Source: DASYML01 sp036399835 (GTDB taxonomy: Bacteria > Acidobacteriota > Blastocatellia > Pyrinomonadales > Pyrinomonadaceae). From it: a stretch of 64,000 nt of DNA. A program made the position numbers and the translations under genes. Below are positions 17,868 to 27,096 of the stretch, in pieces; the first letter of the stretch is position 1; each line of letters begins with the position of its first letter. Location: NCBI GenBank assembly GCA_036399835.1, contig DASWMI010000192.1:1-64000 (forward strand), read 5' to 3'. Below the pieces are notes generated by a model. The model saw only the letters and a program-made list of their open reading frames with translations, made no database searches and was not told the origin of the DNA.

Positions 17868-20333
17868 ATGACGACATCTCTCATCATCCACGGACATTTC
17901 TATCAGCCGCCGCGTGAAAATCCCTGGACCGAATTGGTCGAGCGCGAGCCGAGCGCGCGCCCTTTTCATGATTGGAACGAGCGTATTGACAGCGAGTGTT
18001 ATCGTCCGAACGGCTTCGCGCGTATCTTCGATGCTTATGGCGGCGTCGAGCGCATCGTCAATAATTATCTCAGCTTCAGTTTCAACTTTGGTCCAACGCT
18101 CCTTTCCTGGCTCGAACAGCATCACCCGGACACTTACGAACGCGTCCTGACAGCCGACCGCGAGAGCCTGTCTTTACGCGGCGGCCACGGCAACGCCATC
18201 GCGCAGGGCTATCATCATTCTATCCTGCCGCTCTGCAATGAGCTTGACCGTCGCACGCAGGTACGCTGGGGCGTGGCGGATTTTCGCAGCCGCTTTATGA
18301 GAGAGCCTGAATCGCTCTGGCTGCCTGAAACGGCCTGCAACGCAGAGACGCTGGACCTGCTCATAGATGAAGGCATGCGCTTTGTCATTCTCTCTCCCTA
18401 CCAGGCCGAGCGCGTGCGCTCCACCCGTGGCGGAGAATGGACCAGCGTCGCCGAAGGGCAGATTGATACGAGCATTCCTTATGCATATTTCCATTCGGAC
18501 CATTCGGGTCGCTCAATCGCCATCTTCTTTTACGATGGGCCAATCGCCAGGGCCATAGCCTTCGAGGGCGCGCTGGCTTCGAGCCAGGGACTCGTCGAGC
18601 GTTTCAGGCGCGCGGCTCGGGGCGGCGGCCCGCTCGTCAATGTCGCAACCGACGGGGAGACTTACGGCCATCATTTCAAGTTCGGTGATCGCTGCCTGGC
18701 CTACGCGCTTGAGACGGAAGCGCCGCAAGCGGGCTTTCGCGTGACAAACTACGGCGAGTTTCTGGACCAGAGCGCGCCCGAATTTGAAGTGAAGATTAAG
18801 GAAGGGCCGGACGGAGAAGGGACGGCCTGGAGCTGCGCGCACGGGCTGGGCCGCTGGACCAGGGATTGCGGCTGCCAGACCGGAGCGCAGGAAGGCTGGA
18901 ATCAGAAATGGCGCGCTCCGTTGCGCGCAGCCCTCAACATCTTGCGCGACCACGCCGCGCTCTATTTTGAAGCGACGAAGGGCGAGCTATTTAAAGACCC
19001 CTGGGCGGCGCGCGATGAGTATGTGGAATTGATGCTTGGCAATCTCGCGCGCGCGGAGTTTCTTGAGAGGCATGCTCCTCGCGCCTTGAATGATGCGGAG
19101 CAGGTCCGCGCCCTGACTTTTCTCGAATTGCAGCGCCACACGATGTTGATGTACACGAGCTGCGGCTGGTTCTTCGCGGATATTTCGGGCATCGAGACGG
19201 TGCAGGTGCTCAAGTATGCGGGGCGTGTGCTGGACCTGTTGGAAGAGCTTGGCCTTGAATCGGCGCGCGAGAGTTTTCTTTCGGTCCTGGCGGAGGCCAA
19301 AAGTAATCTGCCGCAGAAGGGCAGCGGCGCGGACATCTTCAGGCGAGCCAAGAGGTCCAGCCGCGTTGAGCCTGAGCGCGTGGCCGCACACCTCGGCATC
19401 GCGAGCCTGGTCGGCAGACAGCCGGAGGATGGACGTGCGGCTGCCTATGACTATCGCCTGACAGAGTTTCAAAAGCAGCAGCACGGGCGAGTGACGCTGG
19501 CGACCGCGCGGCTCATGCTCGAATCAATCAATACGGGCCGCGAGCACGAGTATGCGCTGGCGGCGATGTATTTCGGCGATGTGGATTTCTATTGCGTCCT
19601 GAAAAATTTTCCGGGCGAGCGTGCCTATAGGGAAGCCGTCGAGCAGCTCTGGAAGCTCTTTCGCAAGGCCACGCTGCCGGCCCTCCTGCGTCGCGCGCAG
19701 GAGCTGTTTGGTCCGGCGGAGTACGGGCTTGAGCACCTGCTGATGGGCGAGCGCGAGCGCATCTCCGCGATTATCTTTCGCCGCATGGTGGACCGTTTCT
19801 CAGAGCAGTACGAGCTGCTTTATGAAGACAGCCGCCGCAACATAGAGATGCTGCGTGACGCAGGGTTCGAGCTGCCGAAGGAGCTACGCGCCGCCGCAGA
19901 GTTTACTATCGGCAGACGTTTCGAGCGCGAGCTGCGGCAGCAGCAAGAGCGTTATGATCCGGCTGCTTTAGCCAGGGCGCTTGAGCTGGCGGACGAAGCC
20001 GAGCGTCATGGCTATCGTGTTAAGAGGTCGGCTATCTGGCGTCTGGTCGAAGAGATGATCTTGAAGACTGTGCGCTTTGCTCTGGACCAGCCGTCGCCCG
20101 CGAATATTCAATCCGCCATCATGCTCATACGGATGGCTGCCAAGCTAGGCTTTAACGCCAACCTGGACCAGTCGCAGGAGGCCGTCTACTTCGCCTTGCA
20201 AAGAGGCTTGCCCGTCTCAGCAGAGATGCAGGAGCTGGCGCTGCTGCTCGGACTCTCTTCCGCGCTCTCGCAACAGAGTCCGCCCAGCTTTTCGTCCGAA
20301 GAGCAAGCGCGCGAAGCAGAGGTGCTGCCCTGA
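17868..20333 (+). CDS. GH57 glycoside hydrolase with DUF3536 domain
   Basis: Predicted cytoplasmic alpha-glucan-active enzyme, 821 residues, without a signal peptide. The opening SLIIHGHFYQPPRENPW is the hallmark of the GH57/DUF3536 proteins. Other blocks are LRGGHGNAIAQGYHHSILP, then ESLWLPETACN, containing the Glu expected as nucleophile in GH57 region 3, and NVATDGETYGHHFK, containing the Asp expected as acid/base in region 4. Residues from about 330 onward match the DUF3536 extension (ARDEYVELMLGNLARAEFL, LMYTSCGWFFADISGIETVQ). Its exact reaction (amylase, branching or pullulanase-type) is not settled by sequence. Its stop overlaps the GlgB start by one base, which indicates translational coupling and a shared role in glycogen metabolism. 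Confidence 0.88.
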   Translation: MTTSLIIHGHFYQPPRENPWTELVEREPSARPFHDWNERIDSECYRPNGFARIFDAYGGVERIVNNYLSFSFNFGPTLLSWLEQHHPDTYERVLTADRESLSLRGGHGNAIAQGYHHSILPLCNELDRRTQVRWGVADFRSRFMREPESLWLPETACNAETLDLLIDEGMRFVILSPYQAERVRSTRGGEWTSVAEGQIDTSIPYAYFHSDHSGRSIAIFFYDGPIARAIAFEGALASSQGLVERFRRAARGGGPLVNVATDGETYGHHFKFGDRCLAYALETEAPQAGFRVTNYGEFLDQSAPEFEVKIKEGPDGEGTAWSCAHGLGRWTRDCGCQTGAQEGWNQKWRAPLRAALNILRDHAALYFEATKGELFKDPWAARDEYVELMLGNLARAEFLERHAPRALNDAEQVRALTFLELQRHTMLMYTSCGWFFADISGIETVQVLKYAGRVLDLLEELGLESARESFLSVLAEAKSNLPQKGSGADIFRRAKRSSRVEPERVAAHLGIASLVGRQPEDGRAAAYDYRLTEFQKQQHGRVTLATARLMLESINTGREHEYALAAMYFGDVDFYCVLKNFPGERAYREAVEQLWKLFRKATLPALLRRAQELFGPAEYGLEHLLMGERERISAIIFRRMVDRFSEQYELLYEDSRRNIEMLRDAGFELPKELRAAAEFTIGRRFERELRQQQERYDPAALARALELADEAERHGYRVKRSAIWRLVEEMILKTVRFALDQPSPANIQSAIMLIRMAAKLGFNANLDQSQEAVYFALQRGLPVSAEMQELALLLGLSSALSQQSPPSFSSEEQAREAEVLP

Positions 20334-22645
20334 TGAGCGCGCGAGAGGGAGACGAACGCAGGCGTGCGAAGAGGGGCGGAAGGGAAAAGCGACGGGCTCG
20401 CGTAGAGGCGGCTGAGATGTTAGAGCCAGCTTACCCGACTCTTTCCATGACGGAGATCGAACGCCTGCTCTCGCTCAGGCATTCGGACCCGCATTCGATT
20501 CTCGGCGCGCACGAGACGCCGCAGGGCATCATCGTCCGAGCGTTTCGTCCGGAAGCCGAAGCGGTCAATCTCTTAATCAAAGGCTCTCAGCCTCGCCCAA
20601 TGGAGAGGTCGCATGCGGCTGGCCTCTTCGAGCTGTTGGTTACGGACAAAACAAAAATCTTTCCTTACCAGTTGGAAGTCAGCTATCCGGGCGGAGGGGT
20701 CTTCACGCAGCATGACGCTTACAGATTCCTTCCGACGCTCGGCGAGATGGACATCTATCTCTTGGGCGAAGGCAGACACGAGCAGCTTTACGAAAAGCTC
20801 GGCTCGCATCCCTTGAAGCTGAGCGGCGTCCGGGGCGTCTCGTTCGCGGTCTGGGCGCCGCAGGCCGAAGGCGTCAGCGTCGTGGGCGATTTCAACGGCT
20901 GGGACGGTCGCCTGCACCAGATGCGCAGGCTTGGACCAAACGGCGTCTGGGAGATTTTTATCCCGGAGCTTCAGCCCGGCTCGATCTACAAGTATGAGAT
21001 ACGCGCGCGCAACTGGCTGCCGTTTCTCAAGGCAGATCCTTACGCTTTCTACACGGAGATTCCGCCCGCCACCTCTTCGGTCGTCTTCCAGACAAGGTAT
21101 CGCTTCCGCGACCGGAAATGGATGGACCAGCGCGCCGAAGTTGAGCACGCGAAAAGACCGCTCCTTATTTACGAGGTGCATCTGGGTTCATGGCGGCGCA
21201 TCCTTGAAGAAGAGAATCGCACCTTGAGTTATCGCGAGATGGCTCCCGCGCTGGCCGATTACATAGAGCAGATGGGTTTTACGCACGTCGAATTTCTGCC
21301 GCTCAAGGAGCATCCTTACGGCGGCTCGTGGGGCTATCAGGTCTCATCCTATTATGCTCCGTCCGCGCGCTACGGGACGCCCGACGATTTTCGTTATCTG
21401 GTTGACTACCTCCACCGTCGCGGGATAGGCGTGATTATGGACTGGGTCCCCGCGCATTTTCCGAAAGATGCTTTCGCGCTCGGGCGCTTCGACGGCTCAG
21501 CTCTCTACGAGCATCTGGACCCGCGCAAGGGCGAGCACCCGGACTGGGGCACTTACATCTTCAACTATGGCCGCAACGAAGTGCGCAACTTTCTCATCGC
21601 CAACGCGCTCTTCTGGATCAGGGAGTATCACATTGATGGGCTGCGCGTGGATGCCGTCGCCTCTATGCTTTACCTGGACTATAGCCGCTCGGAAGGGCAA
21701 TGGGAGACGAACAGGTACGGCGGCAGAGAGAATCTTGAGGCGCTCGAATTTATCAGGGAGCTAAACGAGCTGGTCCACAAAAAGCATCCGGGGGCGATGA
21801 TGATTGCGGAAGAGTCAACGGCCTGGCCGCTGGTCAGTCGTCCCGTACACGCAGGGGGCTTAGGCTTCGACTTCAAGTGGAATATGGGCTGGATGCACGA
21901 CACGCTCGAATATTTTCAGCAAGACCCGCTTTATCGCGGCCATCATCATCACAAGCTGACCTTCGGCCTCGTCTATGCCTGGAGCGAAAACTTTATCCTG
22001 CCCTTCTCGCACGATGAAGTGGTCCACGGCAAGGGCGCGCTGATTAACAAGATGCCCGGCACGAGCGAGCAAAGGTTCGCCAACCTTCGCGCGCTCTACG
22101 CATACATGTGGGCGCACCCGGGCAAAAAACTGCTCTTCATGGGGGGGGAACTGGCACAGTGGCGCGAGTGGAACGAGGACACCAGCCTCGACTGGCACTT
22201 GCTGGACCAGAGCGCGCACAGGGGCGTGCAGGCTTTGCTGCGCGACCTCAACCATCTCTACATGGATGAGCCTGCGCTGTGGGAGGCGGATGACAGGCCG
22301 GAAGGATTTCGCTGGATCGAAGTTGATAACGCGACCGCCAACATTCTTTCCTTTATGCGCATCTCGCCTGCGACCGGAAGCGGCCTTGTCTGCATCTGCA
22401 ATTTCTCGGCCCTCATCAACGAAGCGCATCGCACGGGGCTGCCTGCCGCCGGCGTGTACAATGTGCTCTTGAATACAGACGCTCTTGATTACAACGGCGA
22501 CGGCGTTGAAGTCGGCCTCTCGATTACAAGCGAGGCCACGCCCTCGCATGGCCTGGAATATTCAGCGGTCATTACTCTGCCGCCGCTCTCCGCGTTGTGG
22601 CTGGAAGTGCCGCGATCAAGAAAAGGGGTGGACCAGTCAAGATGA
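20333..22645 (+). CDS. glgB: 1,4-alpha-glucan branching enzyme
   Basis: Cytoplasmic GH13 enzyme that makes alpha-1,6 branches in glycogen; 770 residues from the ATG coupled to the GH57 stop. The first 28 residues are highly basic and unusual. ATG 20417, preceded by GAGG at good spacing, would give 742 residues, nearer the normal length of about 730, and may be the real start. Domains: N-terminal CBM48-like beta-sandwiches (HSILGAHE; SFAVWAPQAEGVSVVGDFNG), then the catalytic barrel. Nucleophile Asp440 in GLRVDAVASMLYLDYSR, acid/base Glu493 in MIAEESTAWP, and transition-state region LPFSHDEVVHGKG. The 53-residue spacing between the two catalytic residues equals that of E. coli GlgB (405 and 458). 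C-terminal beta domain after about 660. Confidence 0.96.
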   Translation: MSAREGDERRRAKRGGREKRRARVEAAEMLEPAYPTLSMTEIERLLSLRHSDPHSILGAHETPQGIIVRAFRPEAEAVNLLIKGSQPRPMERSHAAGLFELLVTDKTKIFPYQLEVSYPGGGVFTQHDAYRFLPTLGEMDIYLLGEGRHEQLYEKLGSHPLKLSGVRGVSFAVWAPQAEGVSVVGDFNGWDGRLHQMRRLGPNGVWEIFIPELQPGSIYKYEIRARNWLPFLKADPYAFYTEIPPATSSVVFQTRYRFRDRKWMDQRAEVEHAKRPLLIYEVHLGSWRRILEEENRTLSYREMAPALADYIEQMGFTHVEFLPLKEHPYGGSWGYQVSSYYAPSARYGTPDDFRYLVDYLHRRGIGVIMDWVPAHFPKDAFALGRFDGSALYEHLDPRKGEHPDWGTYIFNYGRNEVRNFLIANALFWIREYHIDGLRVDAVASMLYLDYSRSEGQWETNRYGGRENLEALEFIRELNELVHKKHPGAMMIAEESTAWPLVSRPVHAGGLGFDFKWNMGWMHDTLEYFQQDPLYRGHHHHKLTFGLVYAWSENFILPFSHDEVVHGKGALINKMPGTSEQRFANLRALYAYMWAHPGKKLLFMGGELAQWREWNEDTSLDWHLLDQSAHRGVQALLRDLNHLYMDEPALWEADDRPEGFRWIEVDNATANILSFMRISPATGSGLVCICNFSALINEAHRTGLPAAGVYNVLLNTDALDYNGDGVEVGLSITSEATPSHGLEYSAVITLPPLSALWLEVPRSRKGVDQSR

Positions 22646-22692
22646 GAGATGAAGGAAAAGCTATTTCGTATATCTTTTATCTTTACTGGTCC
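22641..22692. repeat. Operon-internal hairpin repeat, family 2 copy
   Basis: GATGAGAGATGAAGGAAAAG, then the core GCTATTTC and an AT-rich right side GTATATCTTTTATCTTTAC, between the glgB stop and the phosphofructokinase start. Purine-rich left words can pair with the pyrimidine-rich right words. Confidence 0.45.
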
Positions 22693-22713
22693 ATCGTTTA
22701 ATGCAAAAGATTT

Positions 22714-23832
22714 ATGGTCGAAGTGAAACATATTGGAGTCCTGACGGGCGGGGGCGATGCGCCGGGTTTGAATCCGGCGGTCAAAGGCCTGGTCTATCGC
22801 GCTTCCGAGTTTGGCATCGAGGTGAGGGGGCTTTACGACGGCTGGCGTAGTCTCTTGAATCCTCTGATTGAAGTGCTGGCGCTGGACCGCGAGCGTGTGC
22901 GGCGCTGGGACCGCGACGGCGGAACGAACCTCGGCTCGTCCAGGACCAATCCCTTCAAGGTCTCGAATGAAGAGGGCGAGCGCGTTGATCGCTCAGGCGA
23001 AGTTTTGGAGAACATCGAGCGGCTTGGTCTGGACGCCATCGTCGTGTGCGGCGGCGAAGACACGCTCGGAGTCGCCGCCAGGCTCAGCGAAAGGGGAGTC
23101 GCGGTCGTCGGTGTGCCCAAGACGATTGATAAGGATTTGGCCGGGACCGATTACACGCTCGGCTTCGACACGGCGCTGAGAAATGTCGCCGAGTATATCG
23201 AACGCTCGCGCACCCCGGCAGGCTCGCACGGCTGGGTCCAGATTATCGAAGTGATGGGCCGACACGCGGGCCACCTCGCGCTCTGGTCCGGTGTCGCGGG
23301 CCAGGCAGACCTCGTGCTCATCCCCGAACATCCTTTTCGCTATGAGAAGGTCTTTCAACATCTGCGCGAAAGGCTCGGCGACCCGCAAGGCTCTCGTCGT
23401 GATTCAAGGCAGCCGCGCTACTCTGTCATCGTCGTGGCCGAGGGCGCGTATGCGGAGGATGGGGAAGTCGTCACGGTGGACGACCGCCACGACGCCTTCG
23501 GTCATGCTCGGCTCGGCGGCATAGGCGAAGTGCTGGCGCGCAGGATTATGGCCGAAACGCCTTATGATGCGCGCTCCGTCATGCTCGGCCACCCGCAGCG
23601 CGGCGGCCCTCCGTCTCCCGTGGACCGTATCATGGGCATGATGTTCGGCGCGCGCGCAGCAGAGGCCATCGCCGCTGGCGATTTTGGCAAGATGGTTTCG
23701 GCGCATGGCGTCGCGCCCGCCTGCCAGCTCTCGCTCGTGGACATCGCCTCCGTGCTGGGCCAGCTCAACACAGTGGACATCGGGCGCTCTTACGACACAG
23801 AGCGCTATCACATGAAAGGCATAGGCATGTGA
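22714..23832 (+). CDS. pfp: Phosphofructokinase with residues of the PPi-dependent type
   Basis: Glycolytic enzyme interconverting fructose 6-phosphate and fructose 1,6-bisphosphate, 372 residues. N-terminus IGVLTGGGDAPGLNPAVKG is the nucleotide/PPi loop of the PFKA family. The donor-deciding positions read VVCGGEDT (Asp116 where E. coli ATP-PFK has Gly104) and VPKTIDKDLAGTDYTLGFDT (Lys136 where E. coli has Gly124). The 20-residue spacing is the same, and Asp139 matches the catalytic Asp127. Asp plus Lys at these two sites is the established signature of pyrophosphate-using PFKs, as in the Amycolatopsis-type enzyme. I therefore predict a reversible PPi-dependent enzyme. It follows glgB by about 70 bases and overlaps the next gene. 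If biochemistry showed ATP use, pfkA would be the name. Confidence 0.88.
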   Translation: MVEVKHIGVLTGGGDAPGLNPAVKGLVYRASEFGIEVRGLYDGWRSLLNPLIEVLALDRERVRRWDRDGGTNLGSSRTNPFKVSNEEGERVDRSGEVLENIERLGLDAIVVCGGEDTLGVAARLSERGVAVVGVPKTIDKDLAGTDYTLGFDTALRNVAEYIERSRTPAGSHGWVQIIEVMGRHAGHLALWSGVAGQADLVLIPEHPFRYEKVFQHLRERLGDPQGSRRDSRQPRYSVIVVAEGAYAEDGEVVTVDDRHDAFGHARLGGIGEVLARRIMAETPYDARSVMLGHPQRGGPPSPVDRIMGMMFGARAAEAIAAGDFGKMVSAHGVAPACQLSLVDIASVLGQLNTVDIGRSYDTERYHMKGIGM

Positions 23833-24977
23833 AAGATGAGTTGATGGTTGATTGGGAACAGGTACGTCTGGATTTTCCCGTCACTGGGCGGATGGCTTAC
23901 TTGAACAGCGCCGCCGCAGGGCCTCTCTCTCGGCAGGTGTTGGAGGCGGGCGCGGGGTTTTATCGCCGGATGATGGAAGAGGGCGATGCCGGTTGGGATG
24001 AGTGGCTGGACCAGCGCGAAAGTGTCAGACGAAGAGTTGCCGAGTTCATCAATGCAGAGCCTGAAGAGATTGCCTTTACGATTAACACTTCTTCGGGGAT
24101 GAACCTCATCGTGGATGCGCTCGAAGGTCGAGGCGAAGTTATCTCCTGCGAGCTTGAGTTTCCAGTCTCGACGCTGCCCTGGATACATCGCGGGATGGAG
24201 GTGCATCTGCTCTATGCGCGGCGGGGCGCGCTTGACGCGGAGGATGTCTCGCGTGCGATGACGGAGCAGACGCGGATTATCTCGCTCAGTCACGTTCAAT
24301 ATTCAAATGGCTTTCGCGCGGACCTGGAGGAAATCGGGCGGCGTAAGGAGCATCATCTGCTGGTCGTCAACGCGAGCCAGTCGGCGGGCGCGCTTGAGAT
24401 TGATGTCAAGAGGATGCGGATTGATGCTCTGTGCGCGACGGGCCACAAGTGGATGCTGGCAGGTTACGGCTCAGGCTTTGTCTATCTCAATCGCGAAGTT
24501 CTGGACCAGAGCCTCCCGAGGGCCATGAGCTGGCTGAGCGTGGAAGACCCCTACGCGATGCGGAACGACGGATACACGTTGCGCCGTGATGCGGCTGCGC
24601 GGAGCGAGCTTGGCTGCCCGCAATTCGCAGGCATCTTCGCGCTCGGCGCGAGCGTGGATTACATGTTGCATCTCGGCACGCGCCGGATTGAAGAACGCGT
24701 GCTGGCCCTGAACAGTTATTTGACCAAGAGATTGACCGAGGCCGGGTGGAGAGTGCTTTCGCCGCTTTTTGATGAGAGTATGCGTTCCGCAGAAACCCTG
24801 GTCGCGGCGGAGCATCCGGGCCGGACGGTCGAGCACCTCTCAAGGCGCGGTCTAGCCGTGACGGAAAAACCGCAGGGAATACGCATCGCCACGCATTTTT
24901 TCAATCACGAAACGGAGATCGAGCGTCTAATCGAAGCACTCGAAGAGATGCGGCGCGCAGGCTCGGCTGGACCATAA
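23829..24977 (+). CDS. Class V aminotransferase-fold PLP enzyme
   Basis: Pyridoxal-phosphate protein of the class V aminotransferase/cysteine desulfurase fold, 382 residues from a GTG overlapping the PFK stop (alternative ATG 23844). Seen: N-terminal LNSAAAGPLSRQV, cofactor region TINTSSGMNLIVDAL, NASQSAGALEIDVKRM, and the lysine motif ATGHKWMLAGYGSGFVYL, with Lys207 as the predicted PLP Schiff-base residue. The C-terminal small domain ends near GIRIATHFFNHETEIERLIE. I see no Cys-containing loop typical of IscS/SufS, so desulfurase activity is doubtful; an aminotransferase or amino-acid epimerase/lyase of unknown substrate is more likely. Position suggests co-transcription with the glucan operon, though its metabolic link is unclear. 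It ends convergently with the LysR gene. Confidence 0.82.
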   Translation: MKDELMVDWEQVRLDFPVTGRMAYLNSAAAGPLSRQVLEAGAGFYRRMMEEGDAGWDEWLDQRESVRRRVAEFINAEPEEIAFTINTSSGMNLIVDALEGRGEVISCELEFPVSTLPWIHRGMEVHLLYARRGALDAEDVSRAMTEQTRIISLSHVQYSNGFRADLEEIGRRKEHHLLVVNASQSAGALEIDVKRMRIDALCATGHKWMLAGYGSGFVYLNREVLDQSLPRAMSWLSVEDPYAMRNDGYTLRRDAAARSELGCPQFAGIFALGASVDYMLHLGTRRIEERVLALNSYLTKRLTEAGWRVLSPLFDESMRSAETLVAAEHPGRTVEHLSRRGLAVTEKPQGIRIATHFFNHETEIERLIEALEEMRRAGSAGP

Positions 24978-25011
24978 AAGCGTCTCATACGTCTTCCAGG
25001 ATGGATGCGAG

Positions 25012-25971
25012 TCAGCTTCTTCCTTTGGCTTTCTTGCCGGCCTTGCGCTGCGGCTTTCTACTCTTCGTCTCCTTGGCTCCGGCGAACTTAAAATGCTCGC
25101 GGCAGAGACGTATGAAGGTTTGACAGATGGGCGAATCATACCCGTCGCTCAAGCGTGCCAGTCCGAGTTCCCAGTTAATCTGCGCGCCTTCTATCCACCA
25201 GGCGACGAGGCGGCCATCGGCCAGTTCTTCGCGCACAGTCTGCCTGGGAATAATACCTATGCCCATATCCTGCTCGACCATGCGCTTGATTGCTGCCTGA
25301 CGGCTCAACTCCATCGCCACTAAGGGCGTGATGCCTGCCGCCGCGAAGAACTCGTCAATCAGGCGGCGCGTGTTGCCGCCGCGCTCGCCGAGGATCAGTT
25401 TCTCCTGGGCCAAGGTGTAGGCGCTCACAACGCGCTGGCGTGCCTGCGCATGCTGCGGCGAGGCGATAGCCACCAGCTCATCCTGGCTCAACACCTCCGT
25501 CTGTATCCCGTTGGACTCGACCGGCAACGAGACGAAAGCCATGTCCAGCTCGCCCGCCAGTATCTGCTTGACAAGCTCTTCGCTGGTCCCCGAGCTGACG
25601 GTTATCTCTGCGCGCGGGTGTGCCTCGCGCAGCGCCTTTAAAATCTCCGGCAGTTGCTCTGCGCTGACCATTCCGGAGGCGCTGCCGACGCGCAGCCGCC
25701 CGTATTCAGCCCCGGCCAGCTCCGCTATCTCCGCCAGCGCCGCATCATGTTCGCGCAAGATGCGGCGCGCGCGAGCGAGCAGGGATTCGCCAGCTTCAGT
25801 CAACAGCACGCGCCTGGGCGCACGCACAAAGAGACGCGCGCCGACTTCCGTCTCAAGCTGTCTGATCTGCATGCTGATGGCGGCCTGCGTGACATGCACG
25901 CGCGCCGCGCCCGCCGTAAAAGTGCCCGTGTCCACGATGGCCGTGAAAGCCTTTAATTGTCTGATCTCCAT
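25012..25971 (-). CDS. LysR-family transcriptional regulator
   Basis: DNA-binding regulator of 319 residues. Residues 1-60 form the winged helix-turn-helix (MEIRQLKAFTAIVDTGTFTA, then VTQAAISMQIRQLETEVG). The effector-binding domain spans about 90-295 (LRVGSASGMVSAEQLPEILK). The C-terminal 20 residues are strongly basic (Lys/Arg/Gly-rich), an unusual addition. It is divergent from the amino-sugar kinase gene that opens the peptidoglycan-salvage cluster, the standard layout for a LysR regulator and its target. The shared intergenic region holds a TTATCAG-N14-CTGATAA dyad just upstream of its start. Control of the salvage cluster is inferred from position; the effector might be an amino sugar or a related metabolite. 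Confidence 0.92.
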   Translation of the reverse strand: MEIRQLKAFTAIVDTGTFTAGAARVHVTQAAISMQIRQLETEVGARLFVRAPRRVLLTEAGESLLARARRILREHDAALAEIAELAGAEYGRLRVGSASGMVSAEQLPEILKALREAHPRAEITVSSGTSEELVKQILAGELDMAFVSLPVESNGIQTEVLSQDELVAIASPQHAQARQRVVSAYTLAQEKLILGERGGNTRRLIDEFFAAAGITPLVAMELSRQAAIKRMVEQDMGIGIIPRQTVREELADGRLVAWWIEGAQINWELGLARLSDGYDSPICQTFIRLCREHFKFAGAKETKSRKPQRKAGKKAKGRS

Positions 25972-25982
25972 ACTGCAACCTG

Positions 25983-26050
25983 TTATCAGAGATGGTTATT
26001 GCGCTGATAAAATCTTTTAGTTTCTATTATAAATAGTGGATGTTTATAAT
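25983..26050. promoter_or_regulatory. Divergent regulatory region with candidate LysR operator
   Basis: TTATCAG (25983-25989) and CTGATAA (26004-26010) form a perfect 7-bp dyad with a 14-nt spacer, the size expected for a LysR-type operator, starting 12 bases upstream of the lysR ATG. It overlaps an 18-nt sequence, GATAAAATCTTTTAGTTT (26006-26023), repeated exactly at 34330-34347. A TATAAT hexamer at 26045-26050 points toward the kinase gene and may be its -10 box. Confidence 0.5.
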
Positions 26051-26125
26051 CAAGCGCGAAATCGCAGGGCGAAGGTATGTCTCCTCTTAACTGTCAGTGT
26101 AGGAGCTTCAGGCAAGACTGATTTT

Positions 26126-27088
26126 ATGAGTTCTCTTGGCAGAGATGTGGCTGAGCTGGTGCTGGGCGTTGACGGCGGCGGGACCAAGACGCGAGCCACG
26201 ATTCTGGATGAAAAAAATGAGGTGCTCGGCGAAGGCAATGCCGGCCCATCGAATCCTTTGCGCGTCGGAGTCGGCAGCGCTGTGACGGCCATCCGCTCTG
26301 CCTTTGATAAAGCCTGCGAGGAAGCTGGCCTGATGCGCTCTGAAATTACAGCGGCGCAGATCGGCCTCGCAGGTGTGCGGCGCGAAGACCTGCGCCAGAG
26401 CATGCGCGAAGCTCTCAAGAAGGCGCTCAGGATACGCGAGCTTGACGTGGTGACGGATGCCGAGATCGCGCTGTATGGTGCGACGAGCGGCGAGCAGGGG
26501 TTGGTCGTGATTGCCGGGACAGGCTCTATCTGTTGCGGTAAAGAGGCGCGCGGGCGGCGTGCCTGCGCGGGCGGCTGGGGGCCTCTGGCGGGCGACGAGG
26601 GGAGCGGCTCATGGATTGCGCGCAGAGCCTTGCAGGCTGTCGCGCAGGCCGCCGACGGTCGCGGGCCGCAAACTTCTTTATCAAAAGCTGCCTGCGATTA
26701 TTTCAACCTGCCGACGCCTGAAGACCTCTCTATGGCGATCTATGCGCCGAGCATGACCAACGAGCGGATCGCGGGTTTTGGTAGACACGTCATAGAAGCT
26801 GCGCGCGAAGGAGATGAAGCGGCCCACAAGATTATCACACAGGCGGGAGAGGAGCTGGGCGTCGCCGCGTGTGCCGTCATACGCAAGCTCAAGCTTGAGC
26901 GCGAGCGTTTCCAGGTGGCCTACGTCGGCGGCGTCTTTACGGCGGACGAACTCGTGCTCGCGCCCCTGCGTGTAGCGATTAAGCGAGTCGCGCCCAGAGC
27001 CTTTCTCGCTCCGCCGCTACTGACTCCATCGGTCGCCGCCGCACGCATGGCACGCGAACATCTCAAGGACCTGGCGGTGGCCGTGTGA
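26126..27088 (+). CDS. murK: BadF/BadG-type N-acetyl-amino-sugar kinase (GlcNAc/MurNAc)
   Basis: Cytoplasmic ATP-dependent kinase of the BadF/BadG/BcrA/BcrD ATPase family, 320 residues from ATG 26126; the longer frame from 26036 adds a poorly coding leader. The phosphate-1 loop LVLGVDGGGTKTRATILDE is intact; TDAEIALYGATSGEQGLVVI and IAGTGSI form the second phosphate-binding region; GGWGPLAGDEGSGSWIARRA is typical of N-acetylglucosamine kinases. This family includes GlcNAc kinases and the dual MurNAc/GlcNAc kinase MurK. With murQ as the next gene, MurNAc 6-phosphate is the most logical product, but GlcNAc phosphorylation is equally compatible. It is the first gene of the salvage cluster and is divergent from the LysR gene. 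The symbol is an inference from context. Confidence 0.82.
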   Translation: MSSLGRDVAELVLGVDGGGTKTRATILDEKNEVLGEGNAGPSNPLRVGVGSAVTAIRSAFDKACEEAGLMRSEITAAQIGLAGVRREDLRQSMREALKKALRIRELDVVTDAEIALYGATSGEQGLVVIAGTGSICCGKEARGRRACAGGWGPLAGDEGSGSWIARRALQAVAQAADGRGPQTSLSKAACDYFNLPTPEDLSMAIYAPSMTNERIAGFGRHVIEAAREGDEAAHKIITQAGEELGVAACAVIRKLKLERERFQVAYVGGVFTADELVLAPLRVAIKRVAPRAFLAPPLLTPSVAAARMAREHLKDLAVAV

Positions 27089-27096
27089 AAAAAAGT

